The position numbers and the translations under genes were made by a program. Below, piece by piece: positions 10,001-17,670 of a DNA stretch of 64,000 bases. The stretch's first letter is position 1. The number at the start of each line of letters is the position of its first letter. The DNA comes from Azonexus sp. GTDB lineage: Bacteria; Pseudomonadota; Gammaproteobacteria; Burkholderiales; Rhodocyclaceae. The notes beneath the pieces are model-generated. The model saw only the letters and a list, made by a program, of their open reading frames with translations, did no database searches and was not told the DNA's origin. Location of the stretch: assembly GCA_030696345.1 (NCBI GenBank), contig JAUYSK010000024.1, positions 124,001-188,000 on the forward strand, read 5' to 3'.

Positions 10001-10596
10001 CCGACCGTATATTGATATTTGAAGGTGCCATCCTCATTGAGCACGATCTGGAAGGAATAGCGCGTCGACGCATTGCCATAGAGCGCGACATTGTTGAAAG
10101 TCACAACAAACTGGCGATTCGGTGCCGTGCCGCGCAACTCATGCTGGACCAATGCACCGGGAATATTGGGGGCGGTATTGATATCGACCCAGTAGGCCAC
10201 GAGCAGATTTTGCGGCACCGAACGGGCGCACCCCCCGCTGGCGGAAGGCTGGGCTACAGGCAGCGCCGTATTGGTGAAGGTCCGGTGAATACCGGAGTCT
10301 GCCCCGAACTGGATCATGCCATTGGAGATGATGCGCACCTGTGAATAGGTGACATTGGCAAAATTGAAGGTAAAGCCACCGGGAAAATTCACCACCGCCT
10401 GGACGTCGTCACCGCCCGGATAACCGGTACAGGTGTTATCCCAGGTCACTGTTGTTGCTGCCCCGGATGGGGCCAACCAGCTGAAGGTATCAGTCTGGTA
10501 AGCATAAGTCTGGGCGAGCGCCAACTGGGAAAACAGCCAGAGCACGCCTAGCAGCGATATTCTCCAAGCTGCCTTGCACCTCGCCATCGCTTTCAT
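7093..10596 (-). CDS. mshQ: giant MSHA protein MshQ with LamG-like domain and DUF6701 region
   Basis: This is a 1167-residue exported protein with a signal peptide (ISLLGVLWLFSQLALA). The N-terminal 220 residues are beta-rich. A LamG/concanavalin-like domain covers roughly residues 300-460 (SVSFWYLPS ... GWRHIAVSWY ... VLRMYVNG ... FYIGD ... YIDEMKHY). The remaining ~700 residues are Ser/Thr/Gly-rich repeats resembling the DUF6701 part of MshQ, ending in CFGACGPRSPVIYLRESY. MshQ is thought to be a tip or surface adhesin delivered with the minor pilins. A TTG at 10626 is possible but the ATG at 10596, preceded by AGAGG, is preferred. The role in adhesion is inference. Confidence 0.8.
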   Translation of the reverse strand: MKAMARCKAAWRISLLGVLWLFSQLALAQTYAYQTDTFSWLAPSGAATTVTWDNTCTGYPGGDDVQAVVNFPGGFTFNFANVTYSQVRIISNGMIQFGADSGIHRTFTNTALPVAQPSASGGCARSVPQNLLVAYWVDINTAPNIPGALVQHELRGTAPNRQFVVTFNNVALYGNASTRYSFQIVLNEDGTFKYQYTVGASDGSAGTVGVQVNGADFTQYSFKQTFIDPASGSAIKWYRADLAQPKQAEYFFDESTWQPSPVTDVRDASGNALHGAKIGNAQSSSTAFRVCRSASIPANTANNVQDAVSIPLAPTADGSVSFWYLPSANSDAMLFDASTVANRPFFLMKTAAGQLKMTISDSAGATVSATTTAAGITTANGWRHIAVSWYMQAGTNQTVLRMYVNGVIQNVWRGTTNGSPSAVSNFYIGDNRTSGITPTGGTPNSANGYIDEMKHYPFDMSHVQALKDMVLRAGCSSLDHFDVTINPVAALTCEWVSVSMAARDSLGGAVQTSTTVALSSSTGHGDWQRGTATGVFSPGAAGSGNAAYTFNNESSATLLFNTRWAETANLTANASPASGSGSVTFSHAGFKFVTASMAAATVGNKVACIDSDQTYAGPPAQSAQTLFLQAWKSDQSTFVCSAANQDFRSGQNATVNFSMQCANPGACVSGTNATVNGTLVGLSPTGAGRPATSDYKPVSLTFGANAMAPLKFNYPDAGQVQLWASYNPPGAPSNHMSGVSNTFVVAPATFIFTSVKNSLGADNPIAWPSSSTPTLSTAKFTHAGDRLTVALKAMNACATPGVTGNFGNESTSPTNTKHGGGAFSMSIGTGNATPTINIPAPLTLTAPLFANGVTTTPAEIRWDEIGAFKGTILLSDYFGAGNVRGTSDWVGRFYPHHFDTQIAPAPGCTAFAYSGQPFTVLVTAKNGVSPTAGTTQNYHGAASFSRSVSLSEETGAAGSLYVGAVSGGTNALANTVFVNGVGTVLYSATTNPSPISFRFTTIPTVPTNILVQAEDADTLPSKASNGGTDGAIAIRSGRLALSNAYGSELLPLAVPAKIQHWTASGWIQNLADSCTALTVPTAVNIPVPGLTNTLSTKTTAALASPVAAGDVGLRLSTPGAGNAGLVDISGSVLRGTNTWLTLPAPSARACFGACGPRSPVIYLRESY

Positions 10597-10615
10597 GCCT
10601 CTCACTTCCTCCTCG

Positions 10616-11110
10616 TCAACAATCAAAGGGAGCAGAAGATACGCTTGTGTCCCGACACTTCTCGGCGGTCACGACTATTTGCCGCTGCACGCTGCCTCCC
10701 GGCCCGGCGGCATTCGCGGTAGCCGTCGCCGTGATCTGGTAAATGCGGATGTTACGCGTCCCTTCCTGATAATTGCCGGCGGCCGGATTCAGAACACAGC
10801 TGACACTCACTGCAAAGCCGGGGATCGCATTGATCGTCGTTGCCGCAAAGCATCCGGCCAGCGGACTTGTTGCAGAGGCGGGGCTGGCATTGGCGGGATC
10901 TTGCATCACCGTATACAGTCCCCACTCTACGCCGGCCCGGGCCGCCTGATAGGCCCTGCTCCCTTGGAAGTCCTGAGTTGAAGTGACATTGCTGGTTACG
11001 GTCAAACTGGCCATCATCGCAGCCAGAGCACTGAGCAGAAGCAGGATGAAAATGGCCGCAATGATTGAGACGCCACGCTGTCGCAGGAGAGAAAAGCGTG
11101 TCTCAATCAT
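10616..11110 (-). CDS. mshP: MSHA minor protein MshP (PilX-like)
   Basis: This is a 164-residue pilin-like protein. Its N-terminus (RQRGVSIIAAIFILLLLSALAAM) looks like the prepilin/PilX hydrophobic helix, preceded by a short basic leader but without the canonical Gly-Phe-Thr-Leu-x-Glu signature. MshP-type proteins are minor components of the pilus, equivalent to PilX or the GspK group. Cysteines in the C-terminal half probably form disulfides. The gene overlaps mshO by 4 bp (ATGA) and precedes mshQ by 19 bp, matching the O-P-Q order of other MSHA loci. Confidence 0.8.
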   Translation of the reverse strand: MIETRFSLLRQRGVSIIAAIFILLLLSALAAMMASLTVTSNVTSTQDFQGSRAYQAARAGVEWGLYTVMQDPANASPASATSPLAGCFAATTINAIPGFAVSVSCVLNPAAGNYQEGTRNIRIYQITATATANAAGPGGSVQRQIVVTAEKCRDTSVSSAPFDC

Positions 11111-11916
11111 GGCGCGTTAAGCACTTCTACCTGATGCATGAGATCAACAGTCTCTCCATTCTCGGCCTGCATTCTTAGCCGGATGACAACAATACCGTTG
11201 CGCGCCAATGCTCCAGCGCTATAGGTGATCGTACAACCGACGACATGGTCCACCAGTGTTGACGAAGAACCGGCAGCAAAGACAATTGGCTGAACAGTGG
11301 AAAATCCGTAGCCCCAGCGCCGACGCAATACTTGACCGACGGTATCGCACTCGTAGGTAACCGGACCGTTAACGATCTGAAAACGGTGCAAGGGTGAACC
11401 AAAGGGGAATTGAGCGCCGGAAAAACCGAGTGCAGAGAGTGCATTGCCAATAGTCGTCAGGGCTCGCCGACTGCTGCCGGCATAAACATCCGAACCGACC
11501 TGTCCAAGGTTGAAAATAACCAGTTGGTCGCCGGCAACCGTATCTACGGTCGGTCCGAGAATATCGAAACCATTGTCGGCAGGATCGTTCAGATCTAGCG
11601 GATTCAACGTTCCGGCCGGAGTGAAATCAGCCCGGTACCGACCGCCGCCAGTGACCGGCACGAATTCCAGAAAGTTCCCGTTGACCCGCACACTATTCGG
11701 TAGTGCCGCCTGCAGCTCGCGGCCAATTCGCCGGAGTGCCGTGTCAGCGCCATCGGCCAATATTGCACGACCGGAAACATCAAAATAGGCTTCAATCTGC
11801 TGCCGGCCAAAAAGGCTCATAGCAGCGATAAGAACACCGGTGATGGAGATGACGATAATCATCTCGACCAATGTGAAGCCGCCATCCCGGTATTTGAGTT
11901 CAGTAGCGTGGTGCAT
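11107..11916 (-). CDS. mshO: MSHA minor pilin MshO
   Basis: This is a 269-residue prepilin. The leader ends at Gly with the motif DGGFTLVEMIIVISITGVLI, so PilD-type peptidase should cut after the second Gly and Glu5 of the mature protein is present. The C-terminal domain is large for a minor pilin (GspJ/PilW type). An in-frame start at 11958 lies deep in mshD; the ATG at 11916, which overlaps the mshD end by 17 bp, gives a normal 18-residue leader. It probably belongs to the tip complex with MshC, MshD and MshP. Confidence 0.85.
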   Translation of the reverse strand: MHHATELKYRDGGFTLVEMIIVISITGVLIAAMSLFGRQQIEAYFDVSGRAILADGADTALRRIGRELQAALPNSVRVNGNFLEFVPVTGGGRYRADFTPAGTLNPLDLNDPADNGFDILGPTVDTVAGDQLVIFNLGQVGSDVYAGSSRRALTTIGNALSALGFSGAQFPFGSPLHRFQIVNGPVTYECDTVGQVLRRRWGYGFSTVQPIVFAAGSSSTLVDHVVGCTITYSAGALARNGIVVIRLRMQAENGETVDLMHQVEVLNAP

Positions 11917-12484
11917 AGCGGAAGCGATAACCGGCCAGGGCAAAGGACTCAGCACCATGGGTCACCGTAACGGTCACCTGAAGGGCATCGTTTTGCGGCA
12001 CACCGTAGATAGTGCCAACCTGCGCAATGGTGACCGCAGCGGTATATCCCACGGCGGCATTGCCCGTCACATCGTCGATTGGATTATTCAGATGGCCATT
12101 GGCACTGGAGGCGCCTGCGTAATCACCGACATTGTCGTATTGGGCATTTACACCGTTTCCATAGCGTGTCTCGGTCACCGGTACCGGACCCAGCACATCC
12201 TGAGAGTTGGCCGCGACCGCGCAGCCGGCCACACTGGTTGCCACGGAAGCATTGGCATCATCCGGATCGCAATAAGTAAAAGGCTGGTGCTGAATTTCGG
12301 TCAGCAAGGATTCAGCGATAGCCACCATCTGCTTGCGCATCATTGGATCAACACTGCCACGAAGGGAAACGCCAAAAGTCGACAATACCGCAACCACACC
12401 GACACTGATGATCACCATGGAAATGATCAACTCGACCAGGGAAACTCCACGTTGATTCTGAATTAACGAGGGATCAATGGACAT
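11900..12484 (-). CDS. mshD: MSHA minor pilin MshD
   Basis: This is a 194-residue prepilin with processing motif QRGVSLVELIISMVIISVGV (type IV leader, Glu5 present). It resembles MshD/PilV (GspI-like) minor pilins, which prime assembly of the pilus tip. The ATG at 12484 overlaps the end of mshC by 11 bp; an upstream start at 12508 would extend further into mshC and is not needed for the leader. Two mid-domain cysteines (YCDPDD and VAGCAV) may form a disulfide. Confidence 0.83.
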   Translation of the reverse strand: MSIDPSLIQNQRGVSLVELIISMVIISVGVVAVLSTFGVSLRGSVDPMMRKQMVAIAESLLTEIQHQPFTYCDPDDANASVATSVAGCAVAANSQDVLGPVPVTETRYGNGVNAQYDNVGDYAGASSANGHLNNPIDDVTGNAAVGYTAAVTIAQVGTIYGVPQNDALQVTVTVTHGAESFALAGYRFRYAPRY

Positions 12485-12968
12485 AGCCGGTTTCCGCTTC
12501 GACAACAATATTGAGCGCAGGCGACAGGTTATTTATCGCAATACTGACGGTTGCACTCGGCCGCCCCAGCGGATCAAAGCTCAGCCATCCACCCGGAAAA
12601 GCCGAGAAAGAAGCATTTCGTGGTGCAGTAATGACAAGCGGTGTGCCATCCGGCCCTATCAAGGCCGGGCCGATGGTGCAATCCCCGGAAGCCCAGGCAG
12701 TAGCAACGTGAACAACAAGGTGCGTACTATCCGGAAAAGCGACACAGGTCACTCTCCGCGCGGCAATCGCCGATTTCTGGGCATAGCGCAAGGCGCTGAC
12801 AGTTTCATCCCGCAGACGGCGCTCATCAAACCCGGAGTCAGTCAGTCGAGGTGCCGCTACCGCTGCCAATATTCCAACGAGAATCATCACGACAATTAGT
12901 TCCGGCAAAGTAAAACCGCCCTCACGGGCGGCCTCACTTCGCGAAATACAAACCCTGGATGCATCCAT
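12474..12968 (-). CDS. mshC: MSHA minor pilin MshC (GspH-like)
   Basis: This is a 164-residue prepilin with motif EGGFTLPELIVVMILVGILA, then the GspH/FimT-type pseudopilin domain (RLRDETVSALRYAQKSAIAARR, about residues 50-71). The Pro at mature position 4 with Glu5 retained is common in MshC. The ATG at 12968 gives an 18-residue leader and leaves a 19-bp gap after mshA; the TTG at 13010 would lie inside mshA and is rejected. No good Shine-Dalgarno sequence is visible before 12968, so expression may be low or coupled to mshA. Confidence 0.82.
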   Translation of the reverse strand: MDASRVCISRSEAAREGGFTLPELIVVMILVGILAAVAAPRLTDSGFDERRLRDETVSALRYAQKSAIAARRVTCVAFPDSTHLVVHVATAWASGDCTIGPALIGPDGTPLVITAPRNASFSAFPGGWLSFDPLGRPSATVSIAINNLSPALNIVVEAETGYVH

Positions 12969-12987
12969 GGCAGCGGGAAACCGGTAA

Positions 12988-13449
12988 TTATCCGCCGCAG
13001 TTGGCTGCAACCAGCGCTGTCGTAGTGACTACACCAGTAGCACCGGTATAGGTCACCAAACAGGCAGCTGGACCACCGGTCTGGATCACCGTGCAGACAC
13101 CGGCTGCGCAGGTAAAGGTAAATCCGTCTGCATTGTTCTGCATGGCGGCTTGAATGCCCGTTGCCGTACCGGCTGGAATACCTGTGCCAGCAGCTACATC
13201 AACCGCCTGAACCGCACCGCCGACACCCATGTTGACTGTCGTGGCTGCAACGTTGCCTGTCGCCAGATAGCGCGACTGCGCCAGAGTAACCGCCGAGCGA
13301 ATACCGCCAGCCATACCATTCATGGCCGCAATACGGGCATCAGTTGCCACATTGATGAATCGTGGCAGAGCGGTAGCCGCCAGAATGCCGAGAATGACGA
13401 TAACAACGACCAATTCAACCAGCGTAAAACCTTTTTGCATCGCCTTCAT
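12988..13449 (-). CDS. mshA: MSHA major pilin MshA
   Basis: This is a 153-residue type IVa prepilin with a very short leader (MKAMQKG) and processing site KGFTLVELVVVIVILGILAA. The alpha-1 helix continues to about residue 60. Two disulfide candidates are present in the C-terminal half (TFTCAAGVC and PAACLVTY...ANCGG). The compact size, short leader and position between mshB and mshC match the major MSHA pilin, which forms the filament used for surface attachment. A GAGG-type ribosome site precedes the ATG. The variable C-terminal domain is rich in Ala, Thr and Gly. Confidence 0.87.
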   Translation of the reverse strand: MKAMQKGFTLVELVVVIVILGILAATALPRFINVATDARIAAMNGMAGGIRSAVTLAQSRYLATGNVAATTVNMGVGGAVQAVDVAAGTGIPAGTATGIQAAMQNNADGFTFTCAAGVCTVIQTGGPAACLVTYTGATGVVTTTALVAANCGG

Positions 13450-13471
13450 TTTTAACTCCTCAATTTGAAAA

Positions 13472-14086
13472 TCAGCATCCGGAAACAGTCAGACCGCTAA
13501 TGCTTGCAGCGGTATTGGCCACAGCCGGTTGGGTGTAGGTAAATAAACAGTTCAATGGATCAGTCGCGCCAACAACACCAAAGGTAGCCACCCCGCCACC
13601 AGGCAAATAGGTATAACCCTCGGCCTCCAGTTGCGGCTGAGTAGGGTTGAAGATTCCTGTCAGGCCGGCCATTGAAAGAATGCCCGGATTGCCACTAAAA
13701 GCGGTGACCTGCGGATACCCAAACACCATATATATCAGGCCATTTTCGGTGCACACCGTACCCGTGGGGCCATTGCTGTTGTTGGCGGCAATCCCGCTGG
13801 TCACACAATTGGTGGTATCCGCTACGCCACCACGCGACAGTGTCGCTGCGTGGACCAGCGCCGAAGCTGCTGAAACGCTGCCTCGTGCCGCCTGTAATTT
13901 GGCGATACGTGCATCGCGCTGCAAATTAATGAAGCGCGGCAAGGCGACAGCCGCAAGAATACCCAGAATGATGACGACAACGATCAACTCAATCAGCGTA
14001 AAGCCCGATTGCTTCTGTTGCCTGAGTACTCTGTCTCGTCTCGTCATAATCATGTTATCGGCTGGCAAGCTTCTCACTTTAGTCAT
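13472..14086 (-). CDS. mshB: MSHA pilin MshB
   Basis: This is a 204-residue type IVa prepilin, closely similar to the MshA N-terminus (SGFTLIELIVVVIILGILAAVALPRFINLQRDARIAKL). The leader is long (27 residues) because translation probably starts at the ATG at 14086, preceded by AGAGGG; other in-frame starts are a TTG at 14104 and an ATG at 14047, the latter giving a more usual 14-residue leader. MshB is a minor pilin or initiator. Three C-terminal cysteines could form a disulfide plus one free thiol. It lies 22 bp before mshA, suggesting ancestral duplication of the pair. Confidence 0.82.
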   Translation of the reverse strand: MTKVRSLPADNMIMTRRDRVLRQQKQSGFTLIELIVVVIILGILAAVALPRFINLQRDARIAKLQAARGSVSAASALVHAATLSRGGVADTTNCVTSGIAANNSNGPTGTVCTENGLIYMVFGYPQVTAFSGNPGILSMAGLTGIFNPTQPQLEAEGYTYLPGGGVATFGVVGATDPLNCLFTYTQPAVANTAASISGLTVSGC

Positions 14087-14107
14087 ATGCCCTCTCTTTC
14101 TCAAGGC

Positions 14108-14542
14108 TTATTCAGATTTATCATCAAGTCGTAGCAGGCCAACGCCAGCCAGCACACCGCGAGCAGTAGTCGCCCCCGCTTCCCGGGTCAGACGAAAGCG
14201 AGCCAGGTGACCATCCTCGAATCGATAAATCAATTCATTGGCCTGACCATTGAAGTACCAGACCGCTTTTGCATCAGGTGCCTTATCAAGCACACCCAGA
14301 TAATTCCTCGGCCGGGATGAAACCCAGTCAATCGGGTTGTCAGTTTTCGGCAAGCTGCCACCGAAGGTTTCCCGGTGCACCAGCACCTCCAGCAATTCTG
14401 TTCGGATTGCCGCCACTTCGGCCTGCACACCCGCTTCTTCCATGTCGCTCCGGGCGCGGCCCAGCGCCTGCATCAGAAACACCGCCAGGATGCTGAGCAG
14501 GATGATGACCACGGCAAACTCGTAATAGCGTCGCATCGCCAT
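14108..14542 (-). CDS. mshF: MSHA biogenesis protein MshF
   Basis: This is a 144-residue protein with an N-terminal transmembrane helix (YYEFAVVIILLSILAVFLMQAL) and a small periplasmic domain containing PIDWVSSRPRNYLGVLD (about residues 70-87). The pattern and the position between mshG and the pilin genes match MshF, an MSHA assembly protein of unknown mechanism with a pseudopilin-like helix but no prepilin processing site. The mshG stop codon ends one base before the ATG at 14542; a second ATG follows two codons on. Longer in-frame extensions overlap mshG and look like non-coding readthrough. Confidence 0.75.
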   Translation of the reverse strand: MAMRRYYEFAVVIILLSILAVFLMQALGRARSDMEEAGVQAEVAAIRTELLEVLVHRETFGGSLPKTDNPIDWVSSRPRNYLGVLDKAPDAKAVWYFNGQANELIYRFEDGHLARFRLTREAGATTARGVLAGVGLLRLDDKSE

Positions 14543-14543
14543 C

Positions 14544-15773
14544 TCATCGCTTGACTGCCACCTTGCCGAGATCCCACATCGGCAGGAAGATGCCGAGCGC
14601 AAGAACCAGCACCAGAGCACCAAGACAGACAATCAGGATAGGTTCGATCTGTTGGCTCAGCGTTTTCAACTCGTATTCAACTTCCCGCTGATACATCTGC
14701 CCGACTTCATCCAGCATGTCATCGAGAGCTCCGGACTCTTCACCCACCGAAATCATCTGCAGCACTACCGGTGTGAAAAATTTCGATGAAATGGCTGCCC
14801 GCAGAACGCTTTCACCGCGCTCGACGGTATCGCGCATACCCTCGATCTTCGCCGCGATGTAGCTGTTATCGACGGTCTGCGCCGCATTGCTCAGCGCCTG
14901 CATGACCGGCACTCCGCTCCGCAGGCTCAAGGCAAAACTTCGGGAAAAACGGGCCATGGCGGCCTTGCTGACGATTTTTCCGGCAATCGGGAAACGCAAC
15001 GTTATCGACTCCCAAAGCATGCGGCCAGCCGAAGTGCCAACCCAGGCACGGAAGGCAAAAATGGCGACGACGAGACCGACCAGCATGGCCGGCCACCAAG
15101 CCACCATGAAATTCGAGAAACCCAGCAGAATGCGGGTCATTAGCGGCAACTCGGCACCAAAGCCCTGAAAAACCTTGGCGAAAGCCGGAATCACGAACAG
15201 ATTGACCACAACAATGGCGGCAGCCATGGCCATGACAACAAACATCGGGTAGCGCAACGCCGATTTGACCTGTTCGCGCATGTAACGCTCGAACTCGAGG
15301 TGGTCGAAGAGACGGAGAAATATTTCGTCGAGCAAGCCCGTGGCCTCGCCGACCCTGACCATCGAGATGTAAAACGAGCCAAACACCTTGGGATGGCGAG
15401 CCAGTGAAACAGAAAGCTCTCGCCCCGCCTCCAGACTTTCCTTGACGTCGGCAATCACCGTCCTCATCGCTGGATTGGTCGCCGAATCCTGCAACCCCCC
15501 AAGCGCACGCATAATTGGCACGCCAGCCTTTAGCAGCGTGTGGATCTGCCGCGAGAAAAGCAGCACATCAACATGCTCGACCTTGGGCTTGAAGAGGGTC
15601 AGACTCACGTTAAGCCCAGCCGACTTCGCGCCACCCCGGGTTTCCTTGATACTCACCGGCGTTACACCCCGGCCGAGCAACATATCCGCCACGCTTCCCG
15701 CCGAGATGCCTTCCAGCACCCCTTCGATTAGCTTGCCGCCGGAATCGCGGCCGGTATAGGCGAAGTTGGCCAC
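14544..15773 (-). CDS. mshG: MSHA inner-membrane platform protein MshG (PilC/GspF family)
   Basis: This is a 409-residue polytopic protein with two GspF domains (about residues 65-190 and 270-395). Three membrane helices are visible, near 170-195, 215-240 and 370-400. The second-domain motif MISVGEESGALDDMLDEVG and the first-domain MVRVGEATGLLDEIFLRL are the paired signatures of the family. It anchors the ATPase MshE at the inner membrane and moves pilins into the filament. Translation starts at GTG six bases after the mshE stop. Full length for the family. Confidence 0.92.
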   Translation of the reverse strand: MANFAYTGRDSGGKLIEGVLEGISAGSVADMLLGRGVTPVSIKETRGGAKSAGLNVSLTLFKPKVEHVDVLLFSRQIHTLLKAGVPIMRALGGLQDSATNPAMRTVIADVKESLEAGRELSVSLARHPKVFGSFYISMVRVGEATGLLDEIFLRLFDHLEFERYMREQVKSALRYPMFVVMAMAAAIVVVNLFVIPAFAKVFQGFGAELPLMTRILLGFSNFMVAWWPAMLVGLVVAIFAFRAWVGTSAGRMLWESITLRFPIAGKIVSKAAMARFSRSFALSLRSGVPVMQALSNAAQTVDNSYIAAKIEGMRDTVERGESVLRAAISSKFFTPVVLQMISVGEESGALDDMLDEVGQMYQREVEYELKTLSQQIEPILIVCLGALVLVLALGIFLPMWDLGKVAVKR

Positions 15774-15779
15774 GCGCCC

Positions 15780-17489
15780 TTATTCCTCGTATTGATTGCT
15801 GATGCGCATGGCTTCGGAAACTGTCGTCGTACCGGCCAGAACTAGGCGCACGGCATCGCGGCGCAAGGTTTCACCTGCCATCTGCTGACGGGCGACACGC
15901 ATGAATTCGCCGGGATCATCGTGGTTGATGGCCTCGACCACGGAATCATTCATTTCAAGGAACTCGTAAACACCGGTCCGGCCCTGATAGCCATTGTTGG
16001 CGCAATGGGCACAGCCCGGACCGTGCTGATAGGTATGTTGATCAACTTCGGCCCCAAGCTCATAGCGTAGCCACTCGTGCTCGGATGGCGACAGCGTATA
16101 GGGTTGGCGGCAATTAGTGCAGATAACCCGGACCAGTCGCTGGGCAATCACCATATGCACTGACAACGCCACCATGTAACGCGGCACGCCCATGTCGAGC
16201 AGGCGAATCGGCGTTGAAATCGCGTCATTGGTGTGCAAGGTGGACAGCACGAGGTGACCAGTCATGGCGGCCCGCATGCCAATTTCGGCAGTTTCCTGGT
16301 CGCGCATTTCGCCAATCAGCACGATATCCGGGTCCTGCCGCAGCACGGTGCGCAGCACGCGCGAAAAAGAAAGATCTATCTTTTCATGTACCTGCACCTG
16401 ATTCAGGCCAGGCAGGCGGTATTCGACCGGATCTTCGACGGTGATGACCTTCTTTTCCGGGCTGTTCAATTCGTTCAGCGCCGCGTAGAGCGTGGTCGTC
16501 TTGCCGGAACCGGTCGGGCCGGTAACCAGAACCATGCCGCTCGGGCGCTTCAGCGCATGGCGGAGGCGCTCCAGAATGCGCGGCGGCATGCCGACCTTGT
16601 CCATACCAAGCAGCCCGGTGTTCTGATTGAGCAAGCGCATCACCACCGATTCGCCATACTGGGTCGGCAGCGTCGAAATACGGACATCAACCGGATTGGC
16701 CCGCACTTTGATATGGAAGCGACCATCCTGCGGCAGGCGCTTTTCAGAGATATCGAGGCCGGACATCAGTTTCAGGCGCAACGCAACTGCAGACGAAACC
16801 TTGGCATCGGCCTCTGTTTGAATATGCAGCACGCCATCGATACGGAAACGAATGCGCAAGCCCTTTTCCTGCGGCTCAAAGTGAATGTCCGAGGCACGCA
16901 GGCGCATGGCCTCTTCGAACACCGTTTGCAGCAACTTGACGACGGGAGCATCTTCCGCACCCGGCGTCAGGCCAAGCAGATCGCCGAATTCGATGGGAAT
17001 ATCGCCGAGTTCGGCGGTCAGTTCCTTGGCCAGCCCGGTGATTTGCTCGCCGCGGTGATAAACGCGGTCGACCATGGCCAGCAACTGGCTTTCGGTCAGG
17101 ACGGCAAGATCGATCTCGCGTTTGACCAGCCGGGTAATTTCGTCATAGGCCTGAAGGTCGGTCGGATCGGACATACCGACCTGCAAACGACCATCCGGCA
17201 ATTGATCAAGGACCAGCGCCCGGAAGCGGCGGGCCGGTGCTTCGGGCAACAAGCGGATCAGATCCGGCTTTGGGGTAAAAGCCTTGAGATCGATGAAGGG
17301 AATGCGCAACTGCCGGGCCAGCGCCTGGGAGATGCCTTCCTCGGTGACATAGCCACTTTCGACAAATACCCGCCCCAGCTTGCGCCCGGTGCGCTTTTGC
17401 TCATCAAGAGACAGCTTGAGCTGCTCATCGGTCAGCAAACCTTGCTGGATCAGCAAGTCACCAAGACGAACTTTTTGCGGGGGGGGCAT
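15780..17489 (-). CDS. mshE: MSHA assembly ATPase MshE with c-di-GMP-binding MshEN domain
   Basis: This is a 569-residue GspE/PilB-type ATPase that powers pilus extension. The N-terminus has two tandem MshEN motifs, RLGDLLIQQGLLTDEQL and KLGRVFVESGYVTEEGI (residues 6-54), the element known to bind cyclic di-GMP. The core has Walker A GPTGSGKTT (about 331-339), Asp box and Walker B (IVLIGEMRDQETAEI), a His box, and the tetracysteine zinc motif CTNC...CAHC (about 465-510). The ATG at 17489 follows a GGAGG at 5-nt spacing; the in-frame TTG at 17501 is less likely. It is the first msh gene, so the promoter should lie in 17490-17670. Confidence 0.93.
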   Translation of the reverse strand: MPPPQKVRLGDLLIQQGLLTDEQLKLSLDEQKRTGRKLGRVFVESGYVTEEGISQALARQLRIPFIDLKAFTPKPDLIRLLPEAPARRFRALVLDQLPDGRLQVGMSDPTDLQAYDEITRLVKREIDLAVLTESQLLAMVDRVYHRGEQITGLAKELTAELGDIPIEFGDLLGLTPGAEDAPVVKLLQTVFEEAMRLRASDIHFEPQEKGLRIRFRIDGVLHIQTEADAKVSSAVALRLKLMSGLDISEKRLPQDGRFHIKVRANPVDVRISTLPTQYGESVVMRLLNQNTGLLGMDKVGMPPRILERLRHALKRPSGMVLVTGPTGSGKTTTLYAALNELNSPEKKVITVEDPVEYRLPGLNQVQVHEKIDLSFSRVLRTVLRQDPDIVLIGEMRDQETAEIGMRAAMTGHLVLSTLHTNDAISTPIRLLDMGVPRYMVALSVHMVIAQRLVRVICTNCRQPYTLSPSEHEWLRYELGAEVDQHTYQHGPGCAHCANNGYQGRTGVYEFLEMNDSVVEAINHDDPGEFMRVARQQMAGETLRRDAVRLVLAGTTTVSEAMRISNQYEE

Positions 17490-17670
17490 CCCAACCTCCA
17501 AAACACCTTAACAAAAAGCGCTAACAATATGAAGTTAGAGCAACAGTTTGCACAGTAGCGGGTTTTTGGAGGCCAGACAAGCCGACTTCGTGGGGATTCA
17601 CCCCTAATTCGTCATTCCAGCTGTCACATCCCGCAGGTAACCCCCTTGGGATGCGGAAACAACGAATCTA
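17490..17670 (-). promoter_or_regulatory. intergenic region upstream of mshE
   Basis: These 181 bp separate rhlE from mshE on the minus strand and should hold the msh promoter. Visible structure includes a short inverted repeat CTAAC/GTTAG around 17521-17538, a GGGG/CCCC hairpin near 17592-17604, and a longer stem CACATCCC/GGGATGCG (17626-17655) just after the rhlE stop without a T-run. I cannot assign a convincing -35/-10 pair or a sigma54 site. Confidence 0.3.

Noticed and set aside
16233-17558. 441-codon plus-strand frame opposite mshE
   Set aside because: It is antisense to a full-length ATPase with all motifs; long antisense frames are expected at this GC content and codon bias, and no family signature is present.
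17490-17670. Possible c-di-GMP riboswitch upstream of mshE
   Set aside because: I looked because MshE binds c-di-GMP, but the characteristic conserved GEMM core segments are not visible; only generic hairpins are.
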